From positions 1 through 32,990 of the forward strand of contig CALAMB010000286.1 of NCBI GenBank assembly GCA_937925645.1: 32,990 nucleotides of DNA, read 5' to 3'. This DNA is from an uncultured Acidobacteriota bacterium. Its GTDB lineage: Bacteria > Acidobacteriota > JAAYUB01. Position 1 is the stretch's first letter; each line of letters begins with the position of its first letter. A program made the translations under genes and the position numbers. Positions 14,570 through 22,942 of this stretch are shown one piece after another. Below the pieces are notes generated by a model, which was not told the DNA's origin, ran no database searches, and saw only the letters and a program-made list of their open reading frames with translations.

Positions 14570-16336
14570 TCAGTCGCCTTTCTGCGCTTTCATCCGATCC
14601 AGGAGTTCTTTGGGGAAGCGTTCGCCCAATTTGGTGGCAAACGAAGCGACGTCGGTCATGTAGCGCTGTTCGTCGCCTTCCTTGTCGCGGCGCGGCGCTC
14701 GGCGGCCACCCTTGCGGGGCGCGCGGCCGGAAGCCGCGTCGCCGCCTTCCTGGATGGGCGGCTCGCCCAGCCGCCCGCTCAGGGCGATTTTCTCCGTGTC
14801 GTGGTTGATGTGCAGGATGCGGACGGACACCTTGTCCCCGACATGAAGCGTCTCGTCGATGTTGCGCACAGGGGACCAGGCGATCTCCGAAATATGCATC
14901 AAACCCTCGACCTGTTCCGTGAGCTTGACGAACGCGCCGTATCCAACCACGTTGGTGATTTCTCCTTCGAGAATGTCACCCGGCTGGTGATCGGCCGCGA
15001 ACTGCGTGAACGGCGAGGGGGTGACCTGTTTGAGGGAGAGAGAAATCTTCCGCTCGGTCGGATCCACGCGCAGCACCATGGTCTCCAGCTGATCGCCCGC
15101 CTTGATGACTTCGCTCGGGTGGTTGATTCGGCGGGCCCAGCTCATTTCGGATATGGGAATCAGGCCCGTGATGCCGGGCTCCAGCTTGACGAAGGCGCCG
15201 AAGGACTCGAGCTTCTCCACCTTGCCCTGGACACGCTGGCCCAGCATGTATCGATCGCCGACGGTGAGCCAGGGGTCGGCAACCAGCTCCTTCAGGCTGA
15301 GGCCGATGCGGTCTTTCTCCTTGTCCAGCTCGATGACCTGGACGTCGATTTCCTGGCCGACCTTGACGATCTCGGACGGTTTCTTGACCTTGTCCCACGA
15401 CAGGTTCGAAATATGAATCAGGCCTTCCATGCCGCCCAGATCAACGAAGACGCCATAGCCGGTGAGGCGGGTCACCTTGCCGTTGACCACCTGGCCGACG
15501 CTGATCTGGTTCCATAGCTCGCTCTTGAGGCGGTCTTTTTCATCCTGCAAGAGGGCGCGGCGGGAAACGACCAGCTTGCCGAGCCGCGGATGGAATTTCA
15601 TGATCCGGAACTGCTCGGTCCGGCCCACCCAGGTGTCGGTGTTCTCGACAAACCGGAGATCGATCTGGGAAGCGGGCAGAAAGCCCTCGAAACCCTCGAT
15701 GTTGACGCGCAACCCGCCCTTGATTGACTCGCTGATGGTTCCGGTCACCGCCGTGCCGTCTTCGTACGCCTTCTTGAACTGGCGGACCATCTCTTGCCGG
15801 CGGGCGTTCTTGTGGGAGAGGTGGATGGTGAAGTCGGTGGTCACGGAAGAGACCACCTGCACGGTGATCGGGTCGCCTTCCTTGTAGAGGTATTCGCCTT
15901 GAGCGTTGCGGATTTCCTCGGCGGGGAAAACGCCTTCACAACGGGTGCCGATGTCGACGAGCACGTCGTTGTCCTTGATTTTGACGATGGTGCCTTGCAC
16001 GAACTCGCCTTTCTGGACGCTGGGGAGCTGCTGGTCCCAGGCGGCCATCATTTTTTCGAATTCGGAACCGCTGTCCGTCGCCGCAGGTTCCGCAACGGCG
16101 GGAACCTCGGCCGGGGGCGTCGCCCCGGTCTCCGCAACGGCGGGAACTTCGGCCGGGGGCGTCGCCGCGGGTTCCTCAACAGCGGGAACCTCGGCCGGGG
16201 GCGTCGCCGCGGTCTCCGCCGGAGCGGCTTCGGCCGGCGCGGGTTCGGTCACGCTCGGACGGGCCTCCTCGTTTGGATTCGGGGTCGCCTCAGGCACTGG
16301 CTGGATGTTGTTTTCCAGGGGGTGGTTCTCGCTCAT
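14570..16336 (-). CDS. rpsA: ribosomal protein S1 (bS1) with N-terminal Pro/Ala/Glu extension
   Basis: 588 residues from the ATG at 16336 (GAGG upstream). The open frame to 16549 runs through the promoter and is not used. Residues 1-90 are a low-complexity acidic/proline-alanine extension with a 14-residue tandem repeat. Five S1 (OB-fold) domains follow at roughly 109-180, 194-262, 279-349, 363-435 and 450-520. The later ones carry the strong RNA-binding pattern (GYGVFVDL..MEGLIHIS, SFGAFVKL, GYGAFVKL). The C-terminal tail has a basic patch (GRAPRKGGRRAPRR) and an acidic helical end. S1 binds mRNA on the 30S subunit and helps translation initiation. E. coli S1 has six S1 domains; five plus an extension is a phylum-style variant. 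Confidence 0.93.
   Translation of the reverse strand: MSENHPLENNIQPVPEATPNPNEEARPSVTEPAPAEAAPAETAATPPAEVPAVEEPAATPPAEVPAVAETGATPPAEVPAVAEPAATDSGSEFEKMMAAWDQQLPSVQKGEFVQGTIVKIKDNDVLVDIGTRCEGVFPAEEIRNAQGEYLYKEGDPITVQVVSSVTTDFTIHLSHKNARRQEMVRQFKKAYEDGTAVTGTISESIKGGLRVNIEGFEGFLPASQIDLRFVENTDTWVGRTEQFRIMKFHPRLGKLVVSRRALLQDEKDRLKSELWNQISVGQVVNGKVTRLTGYGVFVDLGGMEGLIHISNLSWDKVKKPSEIVKVGQEIDVQVIELDKEKDRIGLSLKELVADPWLTVGDRYMLGQRVQGKVEKLESFGAFVKLEPGITGLIPISEMSWARRINHPSEVIKAGDQLETMVLRVDPTERKISLSLKQVTPSPFTQFAADHQPGDILEGEITNVVGYGAFVKLTEQVEGLMHISEIAWSPVRNIDETLHVGDKVSVRILHINHDTEKIALSGRLGEPPIQEGGDAASGRAPRKGGRRAPRRDKEGDEQRYMTDVASFATKLGERFPKELLDRMKAQKGD
16079..16204 (-). repeat. 42-bp tandem repeat, three copies, in rpsA
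   Basis: It encodes residues 45-86 of S1 as three 14-residue units: TPPAEVPAVEEPAA, TPPAEVPAVAETGA and TPPAEVPAVAEPAA. The DNA copies are nearly identical, so slippage could change copy number without a frameshift. Confidence 0.9.
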
Positions 16337-16374
16337 CCGGACACCTCGTGATAGACTCCCAGACAAAGAGTGAT

Positions 16375-16403
16375 ACTGTATCCAAAAAGACGTGAAATGA
16401 CAA
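16375..16403 (-). promoter_or_regulatory. rpsA promoter
   Basis: Minus strand: -35 TTGTCA (16398-16403), a 17-bp spacer, -10 TACAGT (16375-16380), with AT-rich sequence upstream (TTTTTTT run near 16424) like an UP element. The leader is about 35 nt. Confidence 0.6.
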
Positions 16404-16526
16404 GTGTTTTTCCGATTGCAAAAAAACATTTTCTCCACGAGAATTGCAGGTCTCAGGACTTGAACCACTTTCGAGCGCGCCGCTCGGCCGTCAGGAGCGG
16501 TCGGGCCGGCTGATAGGACAGCCCAG

Positions 16527-17456
16527 GTGACTCCAAGAGGTTTGGACAACTTGCTTTACTGTTTCGGGCGCGGCATCATGGCGCTCCTGTATGCGCTGCC
16601 GCTTGGCGCGGCGATCGCCTTCGCCCGGTGGGTGTCCGGCCTGTATTTTCTGTGGGATCGGCGCCACCAGCGGATCGCGGACGTGAATCTGTCCATCGCC
16701 TTTCCGGAGATGCCGTCGGCTCGACGAAGGGAAATCGCCCGTGACTCCTACCGGAATCTCGGCGAAATGCTGGCGCTGATCGCCCATTTTCCGCGGCTGC
16801 TGGATCCGGAGCGGTTGGGCAAACTGGTCCGGTACGACTCCACGGACGAGTATCTGAAATTCAAGGCAGACGGGCGGCCTGTGCTCATCCTGACGGCCCA
16901 TCTCGGCTGCTGGGAGCTGCTGTCGTTCGCTCACGGTGTGTTCCACCGGCCCATCCATTACCTGTATCGCCCCCTCGACAATCCGCGTACCGATGCCGCC
17001 TTGCTGCGTTACCGCGGCCTGTCGGGCAATCAGGCCATCTCCAAGCGGGACGCGACGCGCAAGGTGCTGCGCGCGCTGGCATCCGGCGCCGATGTGGGCA
17101 TCCTGGCGGACCAGAACGTGCAGGAGCGCGAAGGCGTGTTTGTGGACTTTTTCGGCAAGAAGGCCTGCATGACAACGGGACTGGCCCTGCTGGCGTTGCG
17201 GAGCGGCGCGGCCGTGATCCCGTCGTTCCTGGTGCCGGATCCGGAACGCCGGACCCGCTATCTGATCCACGCGTTGCCGTCCATCCCCCTGCGGAACACC
17301 GGCAACACCGAGGCCGACGTCCTGGAAAACACCAGTCGGTACGCCCGTTGCATCGAGGAAGCTATCCGACAGTGGCCCGACCGGTGGCTGTGGGGGCATC
17401 GCCGCTGGAAAACCCGTCCGCCCGGCGACCCGACCGATCCGTATGCCGGGATCTGA
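16527..17456 (+). CDS. LpxL/HtrB-family lipid A (Kdo2-lipid IVA-type) acyltransferase
   Basis: 309 residues from a GTG at 16527, with AGGA about 10 nt upstream. An ATG at 16578 is a weaker alternative. An N-terminal membrane helix (about 18-42) anchors it to the inner membrane. The acyltransferase motif HX4E is His125-Glu130 in TAHLGCWELL. Other family blocks are ILADQNVQEREGVFVDFFG and the C-terminal WLWGHRRWKTRP. Enzymes of this family move an acyl chain from acyl-ACP to a lipid A precursor, although some members acylate other lipids. Its presence implies a Gram-negative envelope. It is divergent from rpsA and alone on the plus strand. No other lipid A gene is in the window. Confidence 0.9.
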   Translation: MTPRGLDNLLYCFGRGIMALLYALPLGAAIAFARWVSGLYFLWDRRHQRIADVNLSIAFPEMPSARRREIARDSYRNLGEMLALIAHFPRLLDPERLGKLVRYDSTDEYLKFKADGRPVLILTAHLGCWELLSFAHGVFHRPIHYLYRPLDNPRTDAALLRYRGLSGNQAISKRDATRKVLRALASGADVGILADQNVQEREGVFVDFFGKKACMTTGLALLALRSGAAVIPSFLVPDPERRTRYLIHALPSIPLRNTGNTEADVLENTSRYARCIEEAIRQWPDRWLWGHRRWKTRPPGDPTDPYAGI

Positions 17457-17487
17457 ACATCTTCCCGTTTCGGGTGAGCGCATGCGA

Positions 17488-18243
17488 TCAGGTCAGTGAG
17501 GCCTGGCCGGTGGCCAGCCAGTCGGCCCAATCAGGACGGTGGTTGGCTTCTGCGATCCGCGCGGCGGCCATCCAGTCATAGGTTACGGTGACGAATTCGA
17601 CGTCCCAGCTTTCGTTCAGACACCGGAGGATGGCATAGCGGGCATGGGGTGTGCCGGTGGCCATGACGTGGGGGAACGGCTCCTCGTCCCGGTACGCCGG
17701 CAGGCCGACACTGCCGGGGTTGATCACTCGCCGGCCGTCCGGCAGTACGACCAGTGCCGGAATGTGGCTGTGCCCGCAGGCGATCACATCGAACGAAAAC
17801 TCCTGCAATTCCAACTCGAGCGCACGTCGGTCGATCGAGCGAACACCGCCGTCGCCGCTCACCCGCTCCAGGAGGTAGGCGTCATCCCGACGTGGGGTGC
17901 CGTGGCAGCAAAGACACGCGCCGTCGAACGCCGCGGTGGGTGGCAACGCTCCCAGCCATTCGATGTGGCGCGCAGTGAGCCGGCTCCGGGTGAAGGCCCG
18001 GCTGGGGGCCGTTTCTCCATCGGGTGATGACTGGAGCAGCAACCGGTCTTGGTTGCCCCGGATGCTCGTCATCGGCCGGGTCATGATCAGGTCGGCGGTG
18101 CCGGCGGGATCGAGTGGACCGTAGAGGCTGTCGCCCAGATTGGCGATTATCCGGAGACCGCGACGTTCCATGTCGTTCAAAACGGCTTCCAAGGCCCAGC
18201 GGTTGCCATGGATGTCCGCGATCAGGGCGATCATGTCCTGCAT
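17488..18243 (-). CDS. calcineurin-like metallophosphoesterase
   Basis: 251 residues from the ATG at 18243. A TTG at 18258 and an ATG at 18234 are possible, but the latter is too close to its AGGA. The metal-site motifs run in order: DxH in LIADIHGN (Asp10, His12), GD in ANLGDSLYGP, GNQD in place of the usual GNHD, the histidine in CCHGTPRRD, and GHSHIP. The C-terminal block VINPGSVGLPAYRDE is typical of the YfcE/MJ0936-like group, which cleave phosphodiesters or phosphomonoesters in the cytoplasm. The GNHD to GNQD change alters the proton donor position seen in many members, though variants occur in this group. It lies 18 bp after the cupin gene and is likely co-transcribed. The substrate is unknown. 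Confidence 0.88.
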   Translation of the reverse strand: MQDMIALIADIHGNRWALEAVLNDMERRGLRIIANLGDSLYGPLDPAGTADLIMTRPMTSIRGNQDRLLLQSSPDGETAPSRAFTRSRLTARHIEWLGALPPTAAFDGACLCCHGTPRRDDAYLLERVSGDGGVRSIDRRALELELQEFSFDVIACGHSHIPALVVLPDGRRVINPGSVGLPAYRDEEPFPHVMATGTPHARYAILRCLNESWDVEFVTVTYDWMAAARIAEANHRPDWADWLATGQASLT

Positions 18244-18261
18244 GAGGCCGTCCGGCAACGA

Positions 18262-18591
18262 TCAGTCGACAATGAACAACGTGGCTCCGGTGCGGGTCAC
18301 CGACCGGTGGGCGACGTCACCGTCGGCCACCTGGTAGCTCATGCCGGCGGTGAGGCGCACGCGGCGGCCGTCCGCCAACTCGGTCTCCAGTTCTCCCTCC
18401 AGCACGAGCAAGATGTGCCCCTTCTGGCACCAGTGGTCGGCCACGTAACCGGGGGAGTATTCCACCATCCGCACCCGGATGTCACCGCACTGGCGGGTGC
18501 GCCAGCGGGCCTCGCCGGTGATGCCGGGGTGGCTGGTCGCGGCCACGGTGGACCAGTCGGTGGTGTCGAACGTGATGTCGCTGATTTTCAA
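18262..18591 (-). CDS. small cupin-fold protein of the DHCW/DHWC-motif type
   Basis: 109 residues starting with TTG at 18591, supported by a very good AGGAGG six nt upstream. It is a single double-stranded beta-helix: YSPGYVADHWCQKGHILLV holds the conserved Asp-His-Trp-Cys and a following Gly-His, then LEGELETELADG, the turn LTAGMSYQVADG and a last histidine in AHRSVT. These His/Cys/Asp residues are placed like cupin metal ligands. This family is small, widespread and has no established reaction that I can name. The gene is followed 18 bp later by the metallophosphoesterase. There is no signal peptide, so it is cytoplasmic. Confidence 0.85.
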   Translation of the reverse strand: MKISDITFDTTDWSTVAATSHPGITGEARWRTRQCGDIRVRMVEYSPGYVADHWCQKGHILLVLEGELETELADGRRVRLTAGMSYQVADGDVAHRSVTRTGATLFIVD

Positions 18592-18812
18592 GGCGGACCT
18601 CCTGCAATGCGGTCAACGCCGGCGGCGCTGGAGGCGCGGCCGAACGATCCAACCACATTGTACGGAATCGCCGCTGGCTCGGCTGGGAAAATCGAGGAGA
18701 TGGCCAGCCAATCATTGGTTGGAGCAGGGCATCCAACCGGATGCGATAAAATTCGGGACGGCGGGAGCGGCGGCCGTCAACATCAGACGGGTCGCCAGGA
18801 ACGACCGAACCG

Positions 18813-19328
18813 TCAGATGGCGGCCTTCGGGAAGCGGTCGGCAAAGAGAGTCAGCACGACGAGGAAGAATCGGACCAGATCGCCACGCAGCGTCTCATCG
18901 ACACTCCCCTCTTCGGTCAGCTCGTCGAGGCAACCGTCCCAGATTGTGAAAAACAGGCGGGCCCATTCTACAGTCAAGACCGGGTGATCCCAGCCGTCGG
19001 CTCCGGGTTTGGCAAAAAAGAGGTCCACGGCGTCGATGGCGGCCAGTACGTCGTCCTTGCTGAAAGCCGGGGCCGGCGATTGGAGCCGCTCGTCGAAATA
19101 GGTCTGCAGTGCGTAAAGGTGGAAGACGCACTCACCGAGGAACTCGGATTCGATCTGGTGGGATTCCTCGATGGCGGTGAACAGGCCGATGAGCCAGGGT
19201 TGGACCTCGTCGGCGAAGTTGCGGAAGAGCGCTTCAATTTCCGCCTCGTCCAGGGCGCCGAGGCGGGCGTCCAGCTCGTCGATGAAGGCGTGGAGTGTCT
19301 CGATTTTAGCCGCCGGATCCTGGCTCAT
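18813..19328 (-). CDS. unrecognised all-alpha cytoplasmic protein
   Basis: 171 residues from the ATG at 19328, with GGGAG six nt upstream. An ATG at 19346 that overlaps the ankyrin stop is also possible. I do not recognise a family. The protein is acidic and predicted almost entirely helical, with no signal or membrane segment. It is rich in Asp, Glu, Leu and Phe (FIDELDARLGALDEAEIEAL, VEWARLFFTIWDGCLDEL). It follows the ankyrin gene by 14 bp and is very likely in the same operon, so the two may form a pair. The 221-bp gap after it, up to the cupin gene, contains no gene and only a short imperfect inverted repeat at 18704-18722. Confidence 0.7.
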   Translation of the reverse strand: MSQDPAAKIETLHAFIDELDARLGALDEAEIEALFRNFADEVQPWLIGLFTAIEESHQIESEFLGECVFHLYALQTYFDERLQSPAPAFSKDDVLAAIDAVDLFFAKPGADGWDHPVLTVEWARLFFTIWDGCLDELTEEGSVDETLRGDLVRFFLVVLTLFADRFPKAAI

Positions 19329-19342
19329 GCCGGGCTCCCGCC

Positions 19343-20080
19343 TCATTCCTTGCCGCCTGCGGCCTGGATCAGCTCTTTGATCTCAGGGCGGAAGGCGTAA
19401 TAGAGGGCGGCATGTCCGTTGCCGTCCTTGGCGTTGACGTCGGCGCCCGCCTTGAGCAGGGCCTTGACCACCTCGGTGTGATCGTTGGACGTCGCGGCAA
19501 TGAGGGGGGTGCGGTTTTCGAAACAATGGACGTTGATTGCGGCTTTGTGGGCCAGGAGCAGCTGCACTACTTTCAGGTGGCCGGCGTCGGACGAGATGAA
19601 GAGCGGCGTGCTGTTGAATCGCGTGCGGATCTCGGTCTTGGCGCCCCGCTTGAGAAGCTCCGCGACGACGCCGGCCTGCCCCTGCTGGGCGGCGACGTAC
19701 AACGCGGTGGCCTTGGAGACGCCGAGCGGCTGATTGATATCGAGCCCTTTGTCAAGCAGCAGCTTGACGATTTCAGTGTAACCGCCGTAGGCGGCCTTCA
19801 ACAGGGTCGAGTTGCCGTACTTGTCGGCGGACGCAGGATTCGCGCCCTTGGCCAGCAGGAAGCGGACGATCTCAAGCCGACCGCCTCCGGCGGCATATTG
19901 CAGGGCGGTCCGGCCGTTTTCGTCACCGGCCTCGATGTTCGCCCCCTTGGCGACCAGGGCCCTGACTTGTTCCAGGTTGCCGGCCTGGGCGGCCGCGATC
20001 AGGTCTTCGTTGATGCCGGCCGAGACATAGAGTAGGCCGCAGCACAGGATGAGCACGCCCAGAATGATTGCACGACGCAT
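19343..20080 (-). CDS. exported ankyrin-repeat protein
   Basis: 245 residues with GGAGG upstream of the ATG. A signal peptide (about 1-21, MRRAIILGVLILCCGLLYVS) is followed by about seven ankyrin repeats covering the rest of the protein. Typical units read NGRTALQYAAGGGRLEIVRF and NRTPLIAATSNDHTEVVKAL. The cysteines at the end of the hydrophobic stretch (ILCCGLL) do not make a good lipobox, so simple export to the periplasm is more likely than a lipoprotein. Such proteins bind partner proteins; no enzymatic domain is attached. The partner may be the product of the gene 14 bp downstream, but that one lacks a signal peptide. Confidence 0.88.
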   Translation of the reverse strand: MRRAIILGVLILCCGLLYVSAGINEDLIAAAQAGNLEQVRALVAKGANIEAGDENGRTALQYAAGGGRLEIVRFLLAKGANPASADKYGNSTLLKAAYGGYTEIVKLLLDKGLDINQPLGVSKATALYVAAQQGQAGVVAELLKRGAKTEIRTRFNSTPLFISSDAGHLKVVQLLLAHKAAINVHCFENRTPLIAATSNDHTEVVKALLKAGADVNAKDGNGHAALYYAFRPEIKELIQAAGGKE

Positions 20081-20143
20081 GCGGATTATCCTCCTTCAGT
20101 GGGCCGATGGATTGCGGGGGCATCGTCATCGGCGGATGGTTGA

Positions 20144-20172
20144 ATCATAAAAGATGACGGCGCCGGATGCAA
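20144..20172 (-). promoter_or_regulatory. possible promoter of the ankyrin operon
   Basis: Minus strand: -10 TATGAT (20144-20149) and a weak -35 TTGCAT (20167-20172) 17 bp away. The -10 is good; the -35 matches only at TTG. Confidence 0.3.
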
Positions 20173-20286
20173 AGACGAAGATGCTTTTAATTTGGCGCCG
20201 GTTTCAGCAACCGGCTCGAATTTGTCTTGGTCCGGCGCTTGCAGGCGGCAGGCGTAATGATGAAGTTGGAATGCCCATCACCGCGA

Positions 20287-21363
20287 TCACGGCCGATCGC
20301 CCCCCATAGTCAGCTCGCGCACATCGATCCGGAAGCGCCGCAGCAGCGTCGCGAATTCCCGGCTGGACAGCTGCCGGTTCCGCTGGATGCGCCGCCGCTC
20401 GCGCAGCGCGTGGGGCAGCAGGCGGAGCGCGCCGGCGTACGCCCGGCCCAGCGTGACGAGCAGGCGGAATCGGCTGTGTTCGCGGACAAATCGGCCGGAG
20501 GTGCCCGACCCGCGCATCGCGCCCCATGCCAGCCACAGGTACCGCCGGAGGGTCCAGTACGGGTTCTGCGCCAGCAAGCCGACGGGAAAATCCTTGAGGG
20601 CGAGGAGCAGCCGATTGCGCTCCACCAGACGGATCTTCAACGGCGAGAATGCGCCGGCGCTGGCGCTGTGGTGATGATGGACCACGGCCCCGGGCACGTA
20701 CCACGCCCGCCAGCCCAGCAGCCGCGCCCGCAGGCCGAGGTCGGCGTCGTCACCGTAGGCAAAGAACGCGTCGTCGAATCCGCCGGTCTGCTCAATCAGC
20801 GCCCGGTGGTACAGCGCCGCGCAGCCGTCGGGCCAGAGGATCTCCTCTTCCTGGTCGTACTGACCGCGGTCGGTTTCGCCCGTGCCTCGTCCGCGGTTCT
20901 GGCCGTCGGGCCAGATCAGGTGGCCGGCCTTGTCGATCGTGCCGGGAGTGCCGGCGAGCAGGATCTTGCCGCCGAGCATGCCGACGCCGGCGGCCGGGTT
21001 CCCCCGGGCCACCAGGCAGGCCAGCCAGTGGGGGTCGGCCACGGCATCGTTGTTCAGCAGGGCCAGCCAATCCCCTCGGGCGTGCCGGAACGCCAGATTG
21101 TTGCCGCCGGTGAACCCGGTGTTGGTCTCCAGCAGGAAGATCCGCACTCCGGGCTTTTCGCCCCAGCGGCGGACCGTGTCCGCGGAGCCGTCGGTGGAGC
21201 CGTTGTCCACCACCAGGAGCTCGAAGTGAGGGTAGGTCTGGCGCGTGACGGACTCGAGGCAGGCGTCCAGGTACGGTGCCCCGTTCCAGTTGACCACGAT
21301 CACGCTGACCAGGGGCGGCTCGTTGGTGCGGGAAGCGGCTGCTTTCGAGATCGAGTCAGGCAT
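20287..21363 (-). CDS. family 2 glycosyltransferase, rhamnosyltransferase-like
   Basis: 358 residues from the ATG at 21363, with AAGGA five nt upstream. A GTG directly before it is in frame. The GT-A fold is clear: VSVIVVNWNGAPYLDACLES at the N-terminus, DNGSTD (from Asp53), LALLNNDAV with the metal/nucleotide-binding Asp106, and GDDADLGLRARLLGW as the acceptor-side acidic motif. A C-terminal 90-residue Arg-rich helical tail with VERNRLLLALKDF may associate with the membrane surface. It resembles WbbL-type transferases that add a sugar from a nucleotide sugar to O-antigen or other surface polysaccharide. It stands alone here with no other glycan genes, so donor and acceptor are unknown. Confidence 0.9.
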   Translation of the reverse strand: MPDSISKAAASRTNEPPLVSVIVVNWNGAPYLDACLESVTRQTYPHFELLVVDNGSTDGSADTVRRWGEKPGVRIFLLETNTGFTGGNNLAFRHARGDWLALLNNDAVADPHWLACLVARGNPAAGVGMLGGKILLAGTPGTIDKAGHLIWPDGQNRGRGTGETDRGQYDQEEEILWPDGCAALYHRALIEQTGGFDDAFFAYGDDADLGLRARLLGWRAWYVPGAVVHHHHSASAGAFSPLKIRLVERNRLLLALKDFPVGLLAQNPYWTLRRYLWLAWGAMRGSGTSGRFVREHSRFRLLVTLGRAYAGALRLLPHALRERRRIQRNRQLSSREFATLLRRFRIDVRELTMGGDRP

Positions 21364-21515
21364 CACGATCCTTGCCGGACCGGGAACATCGGGGTGGGGC
21401 CAGCTGTGTTGGAACGGTCAGGTTCATCATGCGGATTGAAATGATGCAAGGATCACATCCGTCAATCAACAATGGCATGATTGCCGCCCCCTTCATGACT
21501 GTTTGCTGACCAGAA

Positions 21516-22901
21516 TCAGCCGATCGGCGGAAACTGGATCTGGGCGATTTTCTCCGCCATGTCGTGGGCCGGGCTGAACGCCAGCTCGGCCGTGGCGATG
21601 CGGCTGGTGCGCAGGTGCAGCTCGGCCGTCTCGCCCAGGGGCACTCCGTCGGCGTAAGCCGTCACGGGGCGCTTGCCGGGTTCCAGGACGCGGAAGACCA
21701 CCTGGCTGTCGAGGGCGAGCATCACCGCCTTCCAGCCGGGCGGCTCCAGCACGTTGGAGCCCACGAGCACCAGTGCCGGCGTTTCGAAGAGCACGGGTGT
21801 GGCGCCCATGGCGCGGGCGTAGGCGGTGGAACCAGCGGCGGTGGCCAGCAGGATGCCGTCGCCCATCAACCGGGGGATCCGCAGTTCACCCCCCACCCGG
21901 ACCTCCACCCAGGCGGTCTGGCCGGTGCACCGTTCTACCCAGGCGTCGTTGAAAGCCAGCACCCCGGTGGTGACGCGGCCGTCGGGCGCCACCGCCTCCA
22001 CGTGCAGGAGGGGGGCCTGGCGGACGACCAGCGGTCCGGCCGGCCAGCCGGAGGCGAAATCGGCGGCGCCGCTCAGCAGAAAGCCGCGATGACCGGTGTT
22101 GATGCCGATGAAGGGCAGCCGCTCCCGCCAGTGGCGCCGGATGGCGTGGAGCATGGTTCCGTCACCACCCACCACCAGGATGCAGTTGGCAGAGGCCGCC
22201 GTCTCGGCGCCGGCAAGGCGGGCGGCGATCTCGCCCGCCCGCGGATTGGTCTCGTCCACAACCAGGAGCGGACGCGGCGGGTCCAGCCGGAGCGGCGCCG
22301 TGCGCACCGGCGGCCGGCCGCGGTAGAGTCCGTAGCGGTCGATGTATTCAGCCACCTGGGGATCCAGGCGGTCGGCGACCGACTCGTGGCGGAAGAGGCG
22401 CTCGCGGATGTCGGCGCTGGATCCGACGAGATTCAGGTCGAAGACACGGGAACGGGGCGGCCGGTCGAGCGGGATGAGCGGATGGCCGGGCCGGGTGAAC
22501 ACGGCGAACCGGAGTTCCGGCCACAGCGCCTCGCCGCAGGACCACCGCGTCTGGATGAAGGAGCGGCCCGCGCTCCCGCCGCCCACCAGGTCGCTGCCCA
22601 CCACGTGCCAGACCTCCCCTTCGGCGGCGTAGCGGGTTTCCAGGTCGTGGTTGCGGGTGAACGTGCCTTCCTCGAGATCGAACAGATCCACGCGGACGTT
22701 GGCCAGCCCGCGAAACGCCATATCGGCCATGGCCGCCCGATGGATCGGTTCCACGTCCTGCATGGACGGCTTGTCGGGCCGCGGTCCCGAGGGGACCACC
22801 ACGACGCGGTCGAACTTCCGGCTGAGCGCCTCGGCGATCGCCCGGTGATGCCGGCCGGGCGGGTTAAACGCGCCGCCGAACACGGCGATGGTGGGACACA
22901 T
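21516..22901 (-). CDS. fusion of a NadD-like nucleotidyltransferase domain to NAD kinase
   Basis: 461 residues. GGGGAGG lies 3 nt before the ATG at 22904 and 6 nt before the next one at 22901, which I prefer. Residues 1-196 are a NadD-like domain (AVFGGAFNPPGRHHRA, later GSSADIR at 160-166, and EYIDRYGLYR at its end). Residues 210-461 are an NAD kinase: GGDGT at 245-249, GINTGHRGF, FND at 317-319 in place of the common NE, TAAGSTAY at 354-361, and ADG at 417-419. NadD adenylates nicotinate mononucleotide, and NAD kinase makes NADP. The NadD HxGH nucleotide-binding motif is changed: the first His position is Gly15 and the sequence reads GRHH, so that half may be weak or altered. It is the last gene of the NrtR-linked operon. 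Confidence 0.9.
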   Translation of the reverse strand: MCPTIAVFGGAFNPPGRHHRAIAEALSRKFDRVVVVPSGPRPDKPSMQDVEPIHRAAMADMAFRGLANVRVDLFDLEEGTFTRNHDLETRYAAEGEVWHVVGSDLVGGGSAGRSFIQTRWSCGEALWPELRFAVFTRPGHPLIPLDRPPRSRVFDLNLVGSSADIRERLFRHESVADRLDPQVAEYIDRYGLYRGRPPVRTAPLRLDPPRPLLVVDETNPRAGEIAARLAGAETAASANCILVVGGDGTMLHAIRRHWRERLPFIGINTGHRGFLLSGAADFASGWPAGPLVVRQAPLLHVEAVAPDGRVTTGVLAFNDAWVERCTGQTAWVEVRVGGELRIPRLMGDGILLATAAGSTAYARAMGATPVLFETPALVLVGSNVLEPPGWKAVMLALDSQVVFRVLEPGKRPVTAYADGVPLGETAELHLRTSRIATAELAFSPAHDMAEKIAQIQFPPIG

Positions 22902-22942
22902 CATGAACCTCCCCGCGGATGGTTGGGTGTGGCGCCTCCATT

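Noticed and set aside
16337..16549. Longer start for rpsA
   Set aside because: It runs through the rpsA promoter, and the extra residues are unlike any S1.
18704..18722. Inverted repeat CCAGCCA/TGGTTGG in the gap before the cupin gene
   Set aside because: One mismatch and short arms, not placed like a promoter element or terminator.
20197..20215. 7-bp hairpin GCCGGTT/AACCGGC downstream of the glycosyltransferase gene
   Set aside because: No T-run follows on either strand, so I do not call it a terminator.
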